A DNA stretch of 64,000 nt from Anaeramoeba flamelloides (GCA_027625915.1 JANTQA010000063.1:2232001-2296000), one strand, 5' to 3'; shown: positions 10,883 to 23,559, counted from the first letter of the stretch. The notes: a model not told the origin generated them from the letters alone. Numbers and translations: made by a program.

Positions 10883-11364
10883 TTCCTTATCTCACTAAAT
10901 AACATAATTAACTTTCAAATAAAATTTTAAATTTGAATTATTATGAAAAAAATAAAAGATATACAATTTCTAATTCATTATTTTACAAAGGAAATTTCAG
11001 AATTAAAAAGTGTTAAGAAGTATATAATAAAAAAAAAAATAGCTTGAAAAATTTTTTTCAACATTAAAAAAAATTTTCTTGGTTATTGTGATTTTATTAT
11101 TTTTCACCAAAGTTTATCAAAAATTTTTTTAATTTTTTTTTTTTTATTAGTTTGTCTAAACATCTAAAATTTTCGAGGTTTAATAATTAAAAAACAACAC
11201 TATTTATCCACTGTAAAAAAAAAAAAAACAGGATTTGATACCTATCCACCCCAATATAGTCGATCTTCAAATAATTTTTTTTTTTTTTCATTATAAAAGA
11301 TATTATAATATACAAGATAAAATTTGTTTTTTCCATTGGTTATTGTTTGATAATAATGTATATA

Positions 11365-11470
11365 AACTCTTTTTCAGTCAAAGGGGTCGAGTTTTTATTG
11401 AAGAAATAGAATATATTCAATGATTTTAATTCATTATTCTTCTCAAACTAATATTTCAATTTTTAGATCA
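11365..11470 (+). repeat. Divergent family B-like end
   Basis: AACTCTTTTTCAGTCAAAGG followed by GGTCGAGTTTTTATTGAAG. The same roughly 100 bp, including the run ending ATTATTCTTCTCAAA, recurs at 61143-61240 inside the RRM gene intron. The first 25 bases match the family B terminus; the rest differs, so this is a sister subfamily. Confidence 0.6.
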
Positions 11471-12589
11471 AAACAATTTTTTCTTATTTAGTAAATTTTT
11501 TTTTTTGTATTGTGCTTTTGACTTTTTTCCTTTTCTTATCTTTTTTTTATTTAAAAATTAAATATTGAAAAAAAATGTTTGAAATTCCAAATTAACATTT
11601 ATAAAAGTGAGTCTTTGTATGCTCTTTTGAAATTTATAAATTTGCAAATAAAAAATATTATTGTCAACAATTATAATTTTCTCAAGAAATTGAGAACTTT
11701 TTGAATGAGACATTACAATGTATAGGTACCAAAAAATTGTTTTTACATTTTTATTTTTTTTTGAAATTTATGGTTTGTTCAGGTATTTTCTTTTATGATT
11801 ATCGACACTAATATGTAGTTTATTAATTCCAGTATTTCTAAATAATCTAAGTTTGGACAATTATAAAAATAATGTGAATTTTTAATTTTCGGTTGAGAAT
11901 CTTTGAGTCAAATAGAGTTTATATTAATATATATATATATATATAAATAAATAAATATATCATATTTTAGTACATTTTTTTGTTTTAAATTTCCAAAAAA
12001 TTATAAAATCACGGATTTTTTTAGTTTTTTATATATTTTTTCGTTTCTTTTGCTGTTTTAACTATTTTTTATAAAACTCCTCGAATTCTTTTAAAAACAT
12101 ACTTTTCGTTTCTGGTATCTAAAAAAATGCAAACAAAAACACTTAAAAACAATGGAAAAAAAAAAAACCCAATTATATATAGATAGGGCGTTTTGAATTT
12201 AAAATCCTCGTTAAAAATGATAATGCACGATATCAGATTTAATTGGGAGGTTTTTCATTTAAACACCATACAAATAGTTTGATTTTCTTTTTTGACAATA
12301 CCAGAAAAATACAAAAATGGTTTTCTTTTACAACTCTTGGAAATTTTAATATCTTCAAACACTGAATAAAAAAAAAAAAAAAATTTTTAAAAAATACTAG
12401 TCGAGGAAGAAAAGTTGTTCAAAATTGAACTGTTTGACAAATCCCAAATTAGATCAGCTCACGTAATTTTTTAGTCTTTTGATTATATATATATATTTAT
12501 CAGACTAACGATTTTTACATAGCAATTACCCGTGTAAAACTGGTTTAATGAAAAAAAAAAAAAACACAATAAGAGTGATATATATTTAT

Positions 12590-13290
12590 ATATAAACTAT
12601 TTTTCAATCAAAGGGGCCCAGTTATAATCATATAACACACGTGGTAAAAGGTTTTGCATAGATATTAGAAGAAAAATTTTATTTTGGAAATTTTCAAAAT
12701 TGAAATTATTTTTTCACATTTTTGTTTTTTTTTTTTCGATTTTTTTTTTAAAACGTCATTCAGTTGCAAAAAAAATTTTTATTACAAGATCAATAGTCAC
12801 TTGGTAAAAACGTGATATTCTAATGTCATTGAAACCATGTAAAGATTGTTCAGAAATCATATTGATTTCTATTGCAATTCTATTCGATCTATGATCCTGA
12901 TATTTGTTTAATAAATGTGATAAATTTTCACTTCATTTTCATTTCCTTTTTCAAATAGGGACCACAAATACCAACAAACTTCGTTTGGCAACTTGATTTC
13001 TAAAAGAAAAGTATGGAAAATGAAGTGTAAAATGTTTCATATTTATTATTCAAATACCAGTAGAAGTACAAAACGAACATTGTTGTTTTTCTCAATTGGG
13101 AATTAAGCATTTGAGTTTTTCTATTTTTAAGAAAATCTATAGATTAATTAGTTTTCTCATACATATATCAACAATTCTTTGAAGTCTATTATTCTGTTTA
13201 TTTCTTATTTGTTTTCAAAGGTCAATTATTTAAAATAATTGATATTTAAAAAAAACGTTAAGCCCCCTTTGACTGTAACAGAGTTTATAT
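12590..13290 (+). mobile_element. Family B non-autonomous TIR DNA transposon, copy B1
   Basis: About 700 bp. The left terminus reads TATAAACTATTTTTCAATCA followed by AAGGGGCC; the right end in reverse complement reads ATATAAACTCTGTTACAGTC followed by AAAGGGGG. Insertion is into a TATATA tract. About 330 bp of the interior (12790-13120) is nearly identical to copy B2 at 15639-16337, so these two are young or recently homogenised. No transposase frame is seen. It directly abuts a family A copy at 13291. Confidence 0.8.
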
Positions 13291-13870
13291 ATAACCTATT
13301 TTTCAAAAATTTTGACTCACTTTATAATGTTAACATGAGTTGTTCTAAGGGTTTATTCCATTATTCTTAACAAAAAAATATTTTTAAATTTTGGATCAGA
13401 ATCATTTTTTCTAATTTTGCAAATTTTAGTTTTGTTTTTTCAAATTTTTGTTTTTCTTTTGTTTTTCTTTTTCTTTTTCTTTTTCTTTTTCTTTTTTTTA
13501 AAAAAAAAGATCCTGTGGAAAAAAAAAAAGAGATCTTGGAAAAGACAAATAATCACTAAGAAAATTTCGATTATGTAATGTCTTTTAAAAAGGATTTAAT
13601 TATTCAGAAAAAATCTTGTTCTTCAACTTTTTTTCAGTGAAAGTTCAGTAATAAAAAATCCGAAATGCTCATTTCAATGTTCTTCTTCACTTTTTTTTAG
13701 TTTTTAGTTTTATTTTTTTTAATTTTCAATACATTCAGTTTTTATTGATTTAGAATGACTTAAAAGTGAATTATAAATCATATTTAGTTATTAATTGTTC
13801 TTGAATACTAAAGGATAATTTTTTTTTTTCAATTTATTATTTCAGGTAAGTCACAATTTTTGAAAAAAAG
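13291..13870 (-). mobile_element. Family A transposon, copy 2 (reverse orientation)
   Basis: It starts ATAACCTATTTTTCAAAAAT and ends in the inverted terminus around AAGTCACAATTTTTGAAAAA at 13848-13867. The interior has a CTTTTT-repeat tract near 13455-13497 that mirrors the A-rich tract of copies 1 and 3. It abuts family B copy B1 without a gap, which implies insertion of one next to the end of the other. Confidence 0.75.
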
Positions 13871-14226
13871 TTGAAATGTAAATACATACACCTATATTAT
13901 TACCACATTAGATGCTATATTGGAAAAATTTAGAAAAAAAACCCACTATTTTTATTTGAATCATTGTTTTTCTTATCTTATAAATGGTAGTTTTGATAAC
14001 CTTTAATTGAATTTTTTGATATCCAAACATTCCATTTTTTGACCTACTCACCACTTATGTAAATACTGAAAACATTTTTATTATAATTTTTTAAAAAAAC
14101 AAATCTATTCAAAAATTTAATAAATTAATAAATCAATTTTTTCATATCTTGCAAAAAAATATATAATTAAAAAATAAAAAAAATCTACAAAAGAACAAAA
14201 ATTGTTAATTAATTGATAATCAAAAA
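13871..14226. other. 3' flank of the PAQR gene, no gene
   Basis: AT-rich sequence. It probably holds the polyadenylation region of the minus-strand PAQR gene, with no recognisable signal beyond AATAAA-like A/T runs. Confidence 0.4.
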
Positions 14227-17200
14227 TTAATTAAATTTATTCATAAAATATTGGAGTTTAAAGAATTTTTGTGTCCAATTAATTTCATTAGGAACACCAT
14301 TAGTAAAATTTGTATAACATTTACAAAGGAAAAACATTGAATAATAAGTGACCACAGAGGCGATTATGATCCAGATATGCCATATTTGATGTGAACTACC
14401 AAAAAGGTCATATTTATTTGATTTCGTCGTACACTCGGGAAATTTAGTAAGATAAAAAATTAGCCCTATACCAAAGCTACCATATTGCAAACAAAGTCGG
14501 TACAATGCATAATTTGCATACGAAGCCGTTTCGAGATATTTCGAATGAAGGGGCAGTAATAGACAATAGAAGGACAAAATAACAAAAAGTAAGGCCCTCA
14601 ACTTAACCATCTTATTTATAAAGCTGAACCCACCCCAAATTGAGACAATGAAAAAGATTCCTATACTCAAAAGAACAATAGTATATGAGTAGTAAATTTT
14701 ATTTGAATAGGCCATCAAAAAATAAATCATTGGTGTAGTTGAAAAAGTGATCATGATGAGGATCCCTGTCAAGTCCATCTTCAGAAATCTTTCTGAAAAT
14801 TTTAAACTGATTTGTTCAAATAGATGATAAAAAGTTGAAGAAAGCAAGCAGATAACCGCACTTATTGGGGAGGAAATTACAAATAATTTTGAGATCAGAG
14901 TTGCATCTTTCAAATATTCTGATTTGAATGTGTAAAAAATCAAAATGACAAAAATTAATGACCCAAGCATATGTGTCCAAATATTAATAGTTTCATTATG
15001 ATACCTAGAGATAATAAATTACGTTTAATTATAATATAATATCCCAAAAAATAGAAATTAATTTATTAGAAATTGTTAAGTTTTTACTTGAGACATTTTT
15101 TGATTAAGAAAATAGAAAAAACATAAATTATATATATATATATATCTATATATATTTAAATTATTGGAGAAGGATAAATTACACTCTATCTGTCTTTACA
15201 TAGAAAATTTTGAATCTAAATTTAAGTGTAAAATCATTGATTTCTATTAAGGATAAATTCAAATAAAAAAAGTTTAAATTTTTGTCAGTGTAAAAGGAGA
15301 AAACATATTACCATTCCGAAAAAATAATTGTCAAATCGATTTTAATTTGAAAAAAGTTGTTCGAAAAAGTTAACACTTTCAATATATATTTTTTGAATTA
15401 TTTTTTGTGATCATTTTAAACTTTAAATAACAATCCCAAAATTTTGGTTGATTATTAAATTTAACATAAAATCCAAAATATGAAACTAAGCTAAAATTTA
15501 AGAATTAAGTTCCGATATGGAAGCCCTTTAGGTATTGTGTTTTTTTTACATTTATTTCTCAAATAGAATTTTCAATCTGAAGAAATTGAACAAAAAAATA
15601 ATAATTTCCAAGTAAAAAGCAATTCAAGCAAAATAAAATTAAACTATTTTTCAGTCAAAGGGGCCCAGTTGTAATGGGTGAAATACATGTGTTTATTGGG
15701 TTTGCATAGATATTCGAAGAAAAATTTTATTTTGGAAATTTTCAAAATTGAAATTATTTTTTGACATTTTTACTTTTTTTTTTCAATTTTTTTTTAAAAC
15801 CTCATTCACTTACAAAAAATTTTTTTATTGCAAGATCAATAGTCACTTGGTAAAAACGTGTTATTCTAATGTCATTGAAACCATGTAAAGATTGTTCAGA
15901 AATCATATTGATTTCTATTGCAATTCTATTCGATCTATGATCCTGATATTTGTTTAATAAATGTGATAAATTTTCACTTCATTTTCATTTCCTTTTTTAA
16001 ATAGGGACCACAAATACCAACAAACTTCGTTTGGCAACTTGATTTCTAAAAGAAAAGTATGGAAAATGAAGTGTAAAATGTTTCATATTTATTATTCAAA
16101 TACCAGTAGAAGTACAAAACGAACATTGTTGTTTTTCTCAATAGGTGATTAAGAATTTGAGTTTTTCTATTTTTAAGTAAATCTATTGATTAATTAGTTT
16201 TCTTTCAGACATATATCAACAATTCTTTGATATATTATTCTGTTTATTTCTTATTTGTTCTTCCTAAGTCAATGATATAAAATAATTGATGTTGGAAAAA
16301 AACGTTGGCCACTTTGACTGAAATAGAGTTTTATATAAAATAAAAAAAAAAATTAAAAATAATTGAATTTAAGGGATTAGTCTCTATTATTTTTTTTTTT
16401 GACCAATATCTAAATAAAGATTCCTTATCTAGAAACATGTTTAATATAGAAAATAAACAGGGGTTTTCAAATTAAATTAATTGGCTAAAAATTTTCTCAA
16501 TCTTTATTATATTCAGCTAAAAAAAAATTAATAGAGAATAGTACCTTAAGGGATTTCCAAGTATAAATTCAAATTTGAAAACATTTCAAACTTGTAAAAG
16601 TAACTAAAAACAATATTTAAAACATCTTGAGAACTTTTTTTGTGTTTATAGATATAAAATGGAAATTATGAAATTGTAAAAGCAAATTTTGATTGGATCT
16701 CAGAAAGTGAAAATTGTTGAAATTCTGAAAATTTTCCCTTTTTTTTTGACAAAATTCTCTCAGTGTAAATTTAAGTGAGATTAGGGAAATCTTTCTAGAG
16801 AGTAATTGTCAACAATCCTCTATTACTCTCATGAGAATATAACACTTTAGGATCTTCAATTTTCGAAAATTTGAATTCTTATTGGAAATAAGTTGAATAA
16901 TTAAATTATTTACTATGAGTTTTCTATTGATGTGAAATTGACTTTAAGATGTTAGAAAGTGCTTTATTGATCCTATTTGTGGAATTTCAATTTTAGGTGC
17001 TGTTATTGATCTGTGAAAAATAAGTAACTATTGTGGAAAAAAAGTTCAACACGTTTTTTAATTGAGAATCTTAATAGAAACTGAAAAGTCAAAGTAAGAT
17101 CAATTAAAAAAAGATAAAATACAAAAATAAAAACAAAATGAAGTATTCAGCACAATAACAGTTTTTTTAAATACTACCTTTTGGTATGAGCTTTTTCTTC

Positions 17201-18235
17201 GGTTGATCAATTATTAAAAATTTGTTCAAACAATTGACTATTTTTGAGATATCCAAAAAACCCCCGCAATTTTGATTATAAAGTAGATTTAAATTGTATT
17301 TGTTGCGTTGGTTGAAAATAATATATTGGGTTATTATTTGAAGTTAATTGGTTTCTTCTTTTTATTTATTTGACTTTTCATTTTCAGTAATGTTCCCAAT
17401 GAAAAACAGTGTTTTACTTTTTTTCCAAAATGGTAAAATAATATCGGAATCATTACCCCAATCTACTAACATTTTAGAATTAAAACAGATTTGAATATTT
17501 TTTTCAAGCACAGCTCATATCACTTTGCTTTTTTAATAGATTTTGTGAAATTTAAGTCAAATTTCAACTTCTAATTAGTATAAAATATTTCGTTAAACTG
17601 AAATATGAAGTTTCTTTTATTAATGGGAAAAGGAGGGTTTAAAATATCAACAAAAAATTTATTTTACATTTTTAGCTTTATTTATATTTTTTAAATTCAA
17701 TAAAAGCAAAAACAAGAGATTTGAACAAAGGTCACATTGAACTCAAAGAAAGTGCTCTTTTCACTTTTTTTCTTTATTTGAATATGTTTTTTGTGATTTT
17801 ACTTTTTTTTTTTTTTTTTTTCAAAAAAAGGGGTTTGGTTACATGGCAATAATAAATTTAAAAAACTTACTGAAAAAGACTTTTGAAAGTATTTTTGATA
17901 CTATAACCAAAACGGTAACCAGACTGAATATGCTCATTAAACTGTAACCATTTAGGAAGCTTTGAATACGTTGTCAAAGATAAATCTACAAAAGGTTTTT
18001 TGGTATTTGGGTTTGTTCGCGTTTTTCTTTTTGTTTTTGCTTTACATCTGTGTTTTGGTCTTATTCTTGTTCTTAATGTACTTTTTTGTTGATCCCTATG
18101 ATTGTTTTGTTTTTGGCTATCTTGATGGATAGTTTTTAATTTATTTTCTACTTTTGCTGAGTTTAATAATATGTTTGTAATTTCTTTATCATAGAGATAT
18201 TTTGAGAAAGAAAAGTTAAGATCTGTGTCTAACAT
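14227..18235 (-). CDS. PAQR / adiponectin receptor-hemolysin III family seven-helix membrane protein
   Basis: Two minus-strand exons: 18235-17871 and 15004-14227, joined across a 2,866 bp intron (GTAAGT...CTCTAG). The splice completes a CAG codon and creates the family hallmark SLFQ-YHNETINIWTHMLG. The product is 380 residues. Exon 1 ends with PKWLQFNEHIQSGYRFGYS, the usual PAQR lead-in, after a basic region at about residues 47-85. Exon 2 carries the helices and the three conserved clusters: STFYH (H182), MDLTG (D199) and GSSHQIWH (H327, H331), which in family structures bind zinc at a ceramidase-like site. PAQR proteins act as receptors or ceramidase-type hydrolases at plasma, Golgi or ER membranes; the ligand cannot be told here. 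The intron hosts a family B transposon and another copy lies about 1 kb beyond the stop. Start is ATG 18235. Confidence 0.9.
15639..16337 (+). mobile_element. Family B transposon, copy B2, inside the PAQR intron
   Basis: It starts TTAAACTATTTTTCAGTCAA and ends with the inverted terminus TTTGACTGAAATAGAG followed by TTTTATATAA. The same length and order as B1, with a few mismatches in the central 330 bp and more at the edges. It lies wholly within the 2.87 kb intron, antisense to the gene. Confidence 0.8.
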
Positions 18236-18409
18236 AATGGTTTATAAGTTAAAAAATAGTTAAAATCTATTTTTAAAATAAAGAGAAGGAAAAAAAAAAT
18301 GTTTATTTTTTTTCTTCAAAATTTAAAAAGATTCTGAAACACCCAAAAATATCTGCTGGTCTAAAACTGTTTTGAGTTTTTGGTAAAAAAATTAAATATA
18401 GTTTAGGTA

Positions 18410-18670
18410 ATTTTTAATACAGGTAAATGTGTTTTACTGTTAATTTCAAAATAAAAAGAATAAAATTTTCAAGTTTTAAAAAAAAATCACCAACCCCAGA
18501 ATTAAAAAAAATCAACCAAGTTCATAATTACAAAGTGAAAAATTATAATTTAAGCTTTTTATAGGAATTATAAAAATATATAAATGTTGCTGATTTTTAA
18601 AACCTTTTTTTTAAAAATATGAATGAAAATTTTGTTCAATTTATTTTGAAACAAACAGTAAGTGGCCAAA
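18410..18670 (+). repeat. Dispersed repeat N, copy 1
   Basis: Shares with 20190-20430 the segments TTCAAAATAAAAAGA, then ATTTTCA...TTTTAAAAAAAAATCA, and the end TTTTGTTCAATTTATTTTG-(A/C)-AACAAA. Divergent, no coding capacity; class unknown. Confidence 0.5.
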
Positions 18671-20189
18671 ATTTTTCACTTCATTTTCCTTCTTTCTCTT
18701 TTTCAAATTATGTTTTTTGAAAAAGTAGGTTGTAATTTGTGATTTTTTGGAAAAAGGAATATTCAAATGAAGTGATAATATTTCCATTACTTTTAAAAAT
18801 AATTGTAAGATCAGGCAATAATGTTTATCCTGTTAGTTTTTGACTTTTATCCTTTCGAAAATTGATTAACAAACAAAGATCTTTTTCCTCTCTAATGTTA
18901 AGAAATTGAAATTTAATGATCCTTAAGTGTAAATTTTGTTTTATTTATTAGTTGTCATCGACAACATTATTTTTAAAAATTGATGTTTTTCTAATAATAT
19001 ATATCTTCTATAAATAAAATCAACAGTAGGTATAGTCTTAATTGTTCGATAAAATAGGTGTGTTGTAAAAATATATTTGGTGATTAAACAATTTCAAATT
19101 GAAAACCCACTGAAGATTGGGAATTGAATTTAAAATTATTAATAGTTTTATTAAAAATCATATATCAAAAAAGATTTTGGATTTTAAACCAAAATATTAT
19201 CTTTCCAGATCCCAGTATTCTTCAAAAAATTTTGTAAGAATTGTTTCACTTTATAGAATTAAATCACCTCTAAATATCCCATTCTTTTTGTGTCAAAGCT
19301 TTTGGATATTGGTTGATGAATTTTTAATGAAACATTTAAAAATTATTTGTTGTTATTTTCCAATTAAGAAATGAAATTTTTTAATTGAAAGTTACTTTTA
19401 TTTTTCTAATTATTCATTCACTTTAAAAAGCGGAAACAAAACCAATAATAATGAGATTTTTAGAAATTAATTTAGACTTTTTTATTGAACCTTGAGATTC
19501 AATTTAAATTAGAAAAATTTGATTTTACGATTTTATGGATTCGTCATATGTATCTATTTTTTATTTACAAATTAATTTCTTTTCAAAAATTCTATCATTT
19601 CTAAAAAAAATACCATATATTAAATCAAAATATTTTATTTTGGAATCTAAAAAAGTTTAAAGGCAGTTTTGGCTTTTATTTTCTTTTAACTTTTTTCTTA
19701 AGGATATCCAAAATTAGTAAAATAATTATTTACTTTTTAGAAAAAAGTTTGAATTAAACAATGAAATTTCTGAAGAAGAATAGACAAGTGATTTAAATAT
19801 TAACAATGAATGTTTGATTTTGTCTTTATAAATTTAAAATAGAAAGATAAATATTCGATTTTACAAAAAAAAAATAATAAAATTGGCAAAAAAATTAAAA
19901 AATTTTTTTTCAAGTATAAATATAAAAGTATGTTTATCTCAAGAATTAACTCAAACCAAATATTTAAACAACGGTATTACAAGTTTTTGAAAGAAAATTA
20001 TTGAAAAGGGGGTATAAAACCCAAATTAAACTCTAAAAAATTTTTTCAAGTGTTATTTTATTTTTTAATTTTTTTTTAAAGAAAATTGTTAATTTTATTA
20101 CAAAGGAAGATTATAATCATTTTTAATTTTATTTATATTTTTTATTATCCAATCCACTACAGATAAACTTAATCGTCTTCGTTTGAACA

Positions 20190-20430
20190 TTCAAATGAAA
20201 ATTTGTATAATACTCTTAATTCCAAAATAAAAAGATCAAAATTTTCATTCAACTTTCCAAAAAAATCATATTCCAAGAATTAATATCAAAAGTCCCAATT
20301 CAAAAAGAGAGTAATTCTAATTTAATCTGATTTATGGAGATAAAAATTTGAAATGTAACATGATTATTAAAATCTTTTTTTCGAAAGCTGAATTAAAATT
20401 TGTTCAATTTATTTTGCAACAAATAGTATG
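20190..20430 (+). repeat. Dispersed repeat N, copy 2
   Basis: Partner of 18410-18670. The best conserved part is the right end, TTGTTCAATTTATTTTGCAA followed by CAAATAGTATG. Confidence 0.5.
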
Positions 20431-20814
20431 TATATGATTTGGGAGAATTTTCTGATTAAAAATTGTGTTTTTTTAACAATTTTAAATAAGAATTATAGAT
20501 TTTTTCTTCCTCAGATAATATTGATTATTTGAAATATACATAAAAAAAGAAAAGTGTTTTTTGAAAATTAGTACTTTCAAAAACCCTTTTTTAATTTTTT
20601 TATGAAAGTAAATTCCATTTCACTCAAGATTTACCCGATAAAAAGGAAAATTTCATTTTTTTTTTTTTTTTTTTTTGAGAATAAACAAATTTAAGAGTAA
20701 ATAGAATAAAGAGAAGAAATAAACTTTGTTTAATATTTTTTTAAGAAATACTGAAAATACTTTAAATTTTCTAATATCGAGAAAATGTTCAAAAAATGAG
20801 AGACTATACCCATG

Positions 20815-21135
20815 TAATATCAACTATTTCCCAATCAAATAGAATAAGTGTAATGAATAGTTTAGATGTGTTTAAATGGTTTGAATCAATATTATAGGTA
20901 AAAATATAAATTTTGGAAGTTTTAAAATTGAAATCATATTTTCAAATTTTTTTTTATTGATATCTAAAAGTTTTACCAATTTTTTTCTGGAAAGATCTAT
21001 AGGCAACAACTAATAATATATTATTCAAATTTTATTGAAAGTGTGAAAATACTGTATAAAAATCATCTTGATTTCTATCCGAATTTTATTTGATCTTTAA
21101 TTGAAGATTAAAATCAACTCTTTTTTTTTTCGAAT
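20815..21135 (+). mobile_element. Family B fragment, old copy
   Basis: It opens with CTATTTCCCAATCAAATAGA and keeps the order of family B blocks: GTGTTTAAATGGTTTGAAT, the TTTTGGAAGTTTTAAAATTG block, and ATCTTGATTTCTATC with the following GAATTTTATTTGATCTT. It is strongly diverged and lacks the right half. Confidence 0.6.
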
Positions 21136-21260
21136 ATATTCACCTTGAATTCAAGTTTTTAGATATAACATAAAATATAGAAATTGGTTCAATTTATTTT
21201 AAACTCTTCTCAACTCTTCTCCGAAGTTTATTCTTCAACTTTTTCTAATTTAATCTCCAA

Positions 21261-21389
21261 ATGGTATTTAAAAAAATAATTACAATTGAATATTGCCTTT
21301 GTGATCTTTCAGGAGGTAGCTACACCATTAGATATGATAAAAAATTTGAGAGGGATGAGAAAAGGTTATTTTATTTTCCTGGCGTGTGA
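21261..21389 (+). CDS. Possible 42-residue small ORF, unidentified
   Basis: ATG to TGA with codons richer in G/C than the surroundings, including GGAGGTAGCTACACC. The peptide contains EYCLCD followed by GGSYTIRYDKKFERDEKR. It could be a real small gene, a decayed exon, or chance. No homologue is recognised and no splice partner was found. An in-frame stop lies just upstream of the ATG. Confidence 0.2.
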   Translation: MVFKKIITIEYCLCDLSGGSYTIRYDKKFERDEKRLFYFPGV

Positions 21390-21543
21390 TAGTAGATTCT
21401 CTAAAACATTTTTTTAAAATATTTTTTGATATTTTTTTTTAGTAATGCTAAATAATAAAAAAAAAATGAGATAAGAATTGATAAAATTGGTTCAATTTTT
21501 ATTTTTTTATAATTAAGAGTTTTTTATTGCAAGACAATAATTT

Positions 21544-21743
21544 TACAGTATGTTCCACCATTAAGGCACAAACTTTCAACAAAATTTATGTCACAATAAA
21601 AATCTCAAATTAAAGCACAAAATTCAAATTCTAGTAAAATAAATTGTAAAAAAAAAATTCCAAATTTTGTGCCTTAATTTGAGATTTTTTTTGGACCTTA
21701 ACTTTCTTTCAAAGTTTGTGTCTTAAAAGTGAAACTGACTGTA
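21544..21743. mobile_element. Family C MITE (Tc1/mariner-like ends), copy 1
   Basis: A 200 bp element that is palindromic over its whole length. The right end reads AAGTGAAACTGACTGTA and the left end starts TACAGTATG; the inner arms TTAAGGCACAAACTT are inverted. CAGT termini beside TA are typical of Tc1/mariner-derived MITEs. The left end is diverged. Confidence 0.75.
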
Positions 21744-22049
21744 TTTTATATTCATTTTCTCTGCAAATTTTTGGGATTTGGGATTTGTTTGGATTTTTTT
21801 TTTTTAGAAAGTTTGAAAATTAAGAAATTGAAAATATACCTCAAGTCCCCAATGAGAGTCGACCATAAGTGGAAATAAAATATGTATATTTTCCACTTTT
21901 TAATAAATCCATTTAAACTAAACACTATTGCTTACTAAGAGATCTTTGATCAAAAATTATTTTTTTCTAGATATTATAAATCCAAATTGAAAAATCTCTT
22001 CTTTAAGGTTCGTTTAGAAATGTTTTAAATTTTATAATAAAAAATTTGA

Positions 22050-22920
22050 AAATATATTTTTTTTTCACTGTAAAGAGATTATTTTTATATCTTCCATTAA
22101 TATTTCAAAATTAATTAAACATCTTTCAAATGGAGAATAAATTATTTTTTCTATTCAAGAATTATCTATTTACTATATTGAAAAAATTAATTAATTTTTT
22201 TTTTTTTTTGACATTTTTATTCGGTTTTTTTTTGATTTAATATATAAACTTCAATCTATATATATTTTCATATCACCCCCTTCTTGAAAACTGGAAAGCC
22301 TAGGACTTTTTTATTATGTTTTCCATAATTTAAAAGAATAGATTAAAATTTAAGATTTTACTCAATTCTTTTTAATACTATCAAATTAAGGACATTTCGT
22401 TTTTTTTTTTTTTTTAGATTTTGAAAGAATAGATTTAAATCATCGAATTTTACTCCATTAGTTTGAAAAAACAGATACTTTCGGTGATTTACGGGATTTT
22501 ACAGATACTTTCATTGTTTTTTTTTTTTTAATTTAAAAGAAGAGATTATAATCTATATGTTGATACTCGATTCTTTTGAATCAAGATAACCAAGGTTATA
22601 AAATTTTTCTCAAAAGTATTTTTTTTTACATATTTCATTTTTTTTAGATGAGTAATTTTTTTCAAAAACTGTAAAGTTATTATCTATTCAAAGTAAATGC
22701 CCTATTGTTGAATTTTCCTTAAATTCATTTTCGCATCCATTTAAAAATTTTAACCCCAAAGTAGACCGTTTTTTCTAGGACAGATACTTATAAAATGAAT
22801 GGTACTAGTAATAACTTTAAATACAACAGCTCAAAGATTTTTAAGAGCTAGAATGTTGATTATATTATGTGTAAACTCGTTTAACAAGGGCTAAATGATA
22901 ATTGAAGAAAGAGTTTTGTC
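22050..22920 (+). mobile_element. Family G fold-back repeat region, copy 1
   Basis: It aligns in order with 38990-40130: CTGTAAAGAG and ATCTTTCAAATGGAGAATAA at the left, degraded AAAAGAATAGATT palindromes in the middle, and TAGAATGTTGATTATATTAT with GTTTTGTCAAATTGAAATTT at the right. Its internal hairpins are decayed compared with copy 2. Confidence 0.55.
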
Positions 22921-23559
22921 AAATTGAAATTTTAATTTTTTTTATTTGATATTGGTGGTTGAAAACACATTATTTTAAATTTATTAAACCAAAAGAAGTC
23001 GATTTCCACAATTTCATTTATAGAACTACATCTAATCATTTACATGACAGAATCTCAAAATTAAGTATCTTCCCTTCAGTAGTTCTCACTTTTTATTGAT
23101 TTTTTAACAATCATTTTGAATCGAGAATTACATTTTTGAGTTTAATTTCCCCTTAAAGTCGAAGATTTTTCTTTGGAGAAAAAACACCCACACCCTAAAA
23201 TTCAATTAAAAATAAAAACTGGGAAGTTCAAACACTTGATTAACATTTTCGTCTTGGACTATAAAATAATTTTAAAAAGATTTTTTGAATTCTAATTGAT
23301 TTACTATTCAATAAAAAAAAAATTGTTTTGGTACATAACAATTTTGAGTGAGAAAAGGAATTGGTTCAAGTTTCAACTTATTCAGCAAATTAAAAATTGA
23401 AAAGCACGATACCTTACTTTGTGATGTTTGTCGTTTTTGAAGGGAAATAATTTGGAAAAATACTTTTTTGCCAAACAAAAAATAAATTTTTATTTGTACA
23501 AAAAATGATCCTGTATTTTTAAATGTTATCTGAGACTGATTTTGAAAAGTGAGAAACCA

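Larger units (their letters stand above)
10705..12589. other. Intergenic downstream of the REEP gene
   Basis: No gene recognised. It contains the microsatellite at 10811-10882, family B-like ends near 11365-11470 and 11897-11925, and (TA)n tracts near 11927-11946 and 12485-12495. Confidence 0.5.
18236..20814. other. Upstream region of the PAQR gene and intergenic; repeat N only
   Basis: The first few hundred bases should contain the PAQR promoter; no motif stands out. Apart from repeat N copies at 18410-18670 and 20190-20430 nothing is recognised. An 85-codon open frame at 19117-19374 begins with TTG and has no family features or homologue that I know. Confidence 0.4.

Noticed and set aside
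19117-19374. 85-codon plus-strand open frame
   Set aside because: It begins with TTG and its composition equals the background. No domain, splice partner or conserved motif is visible; an open run of this length is possible by chance in a long AT-rich window.
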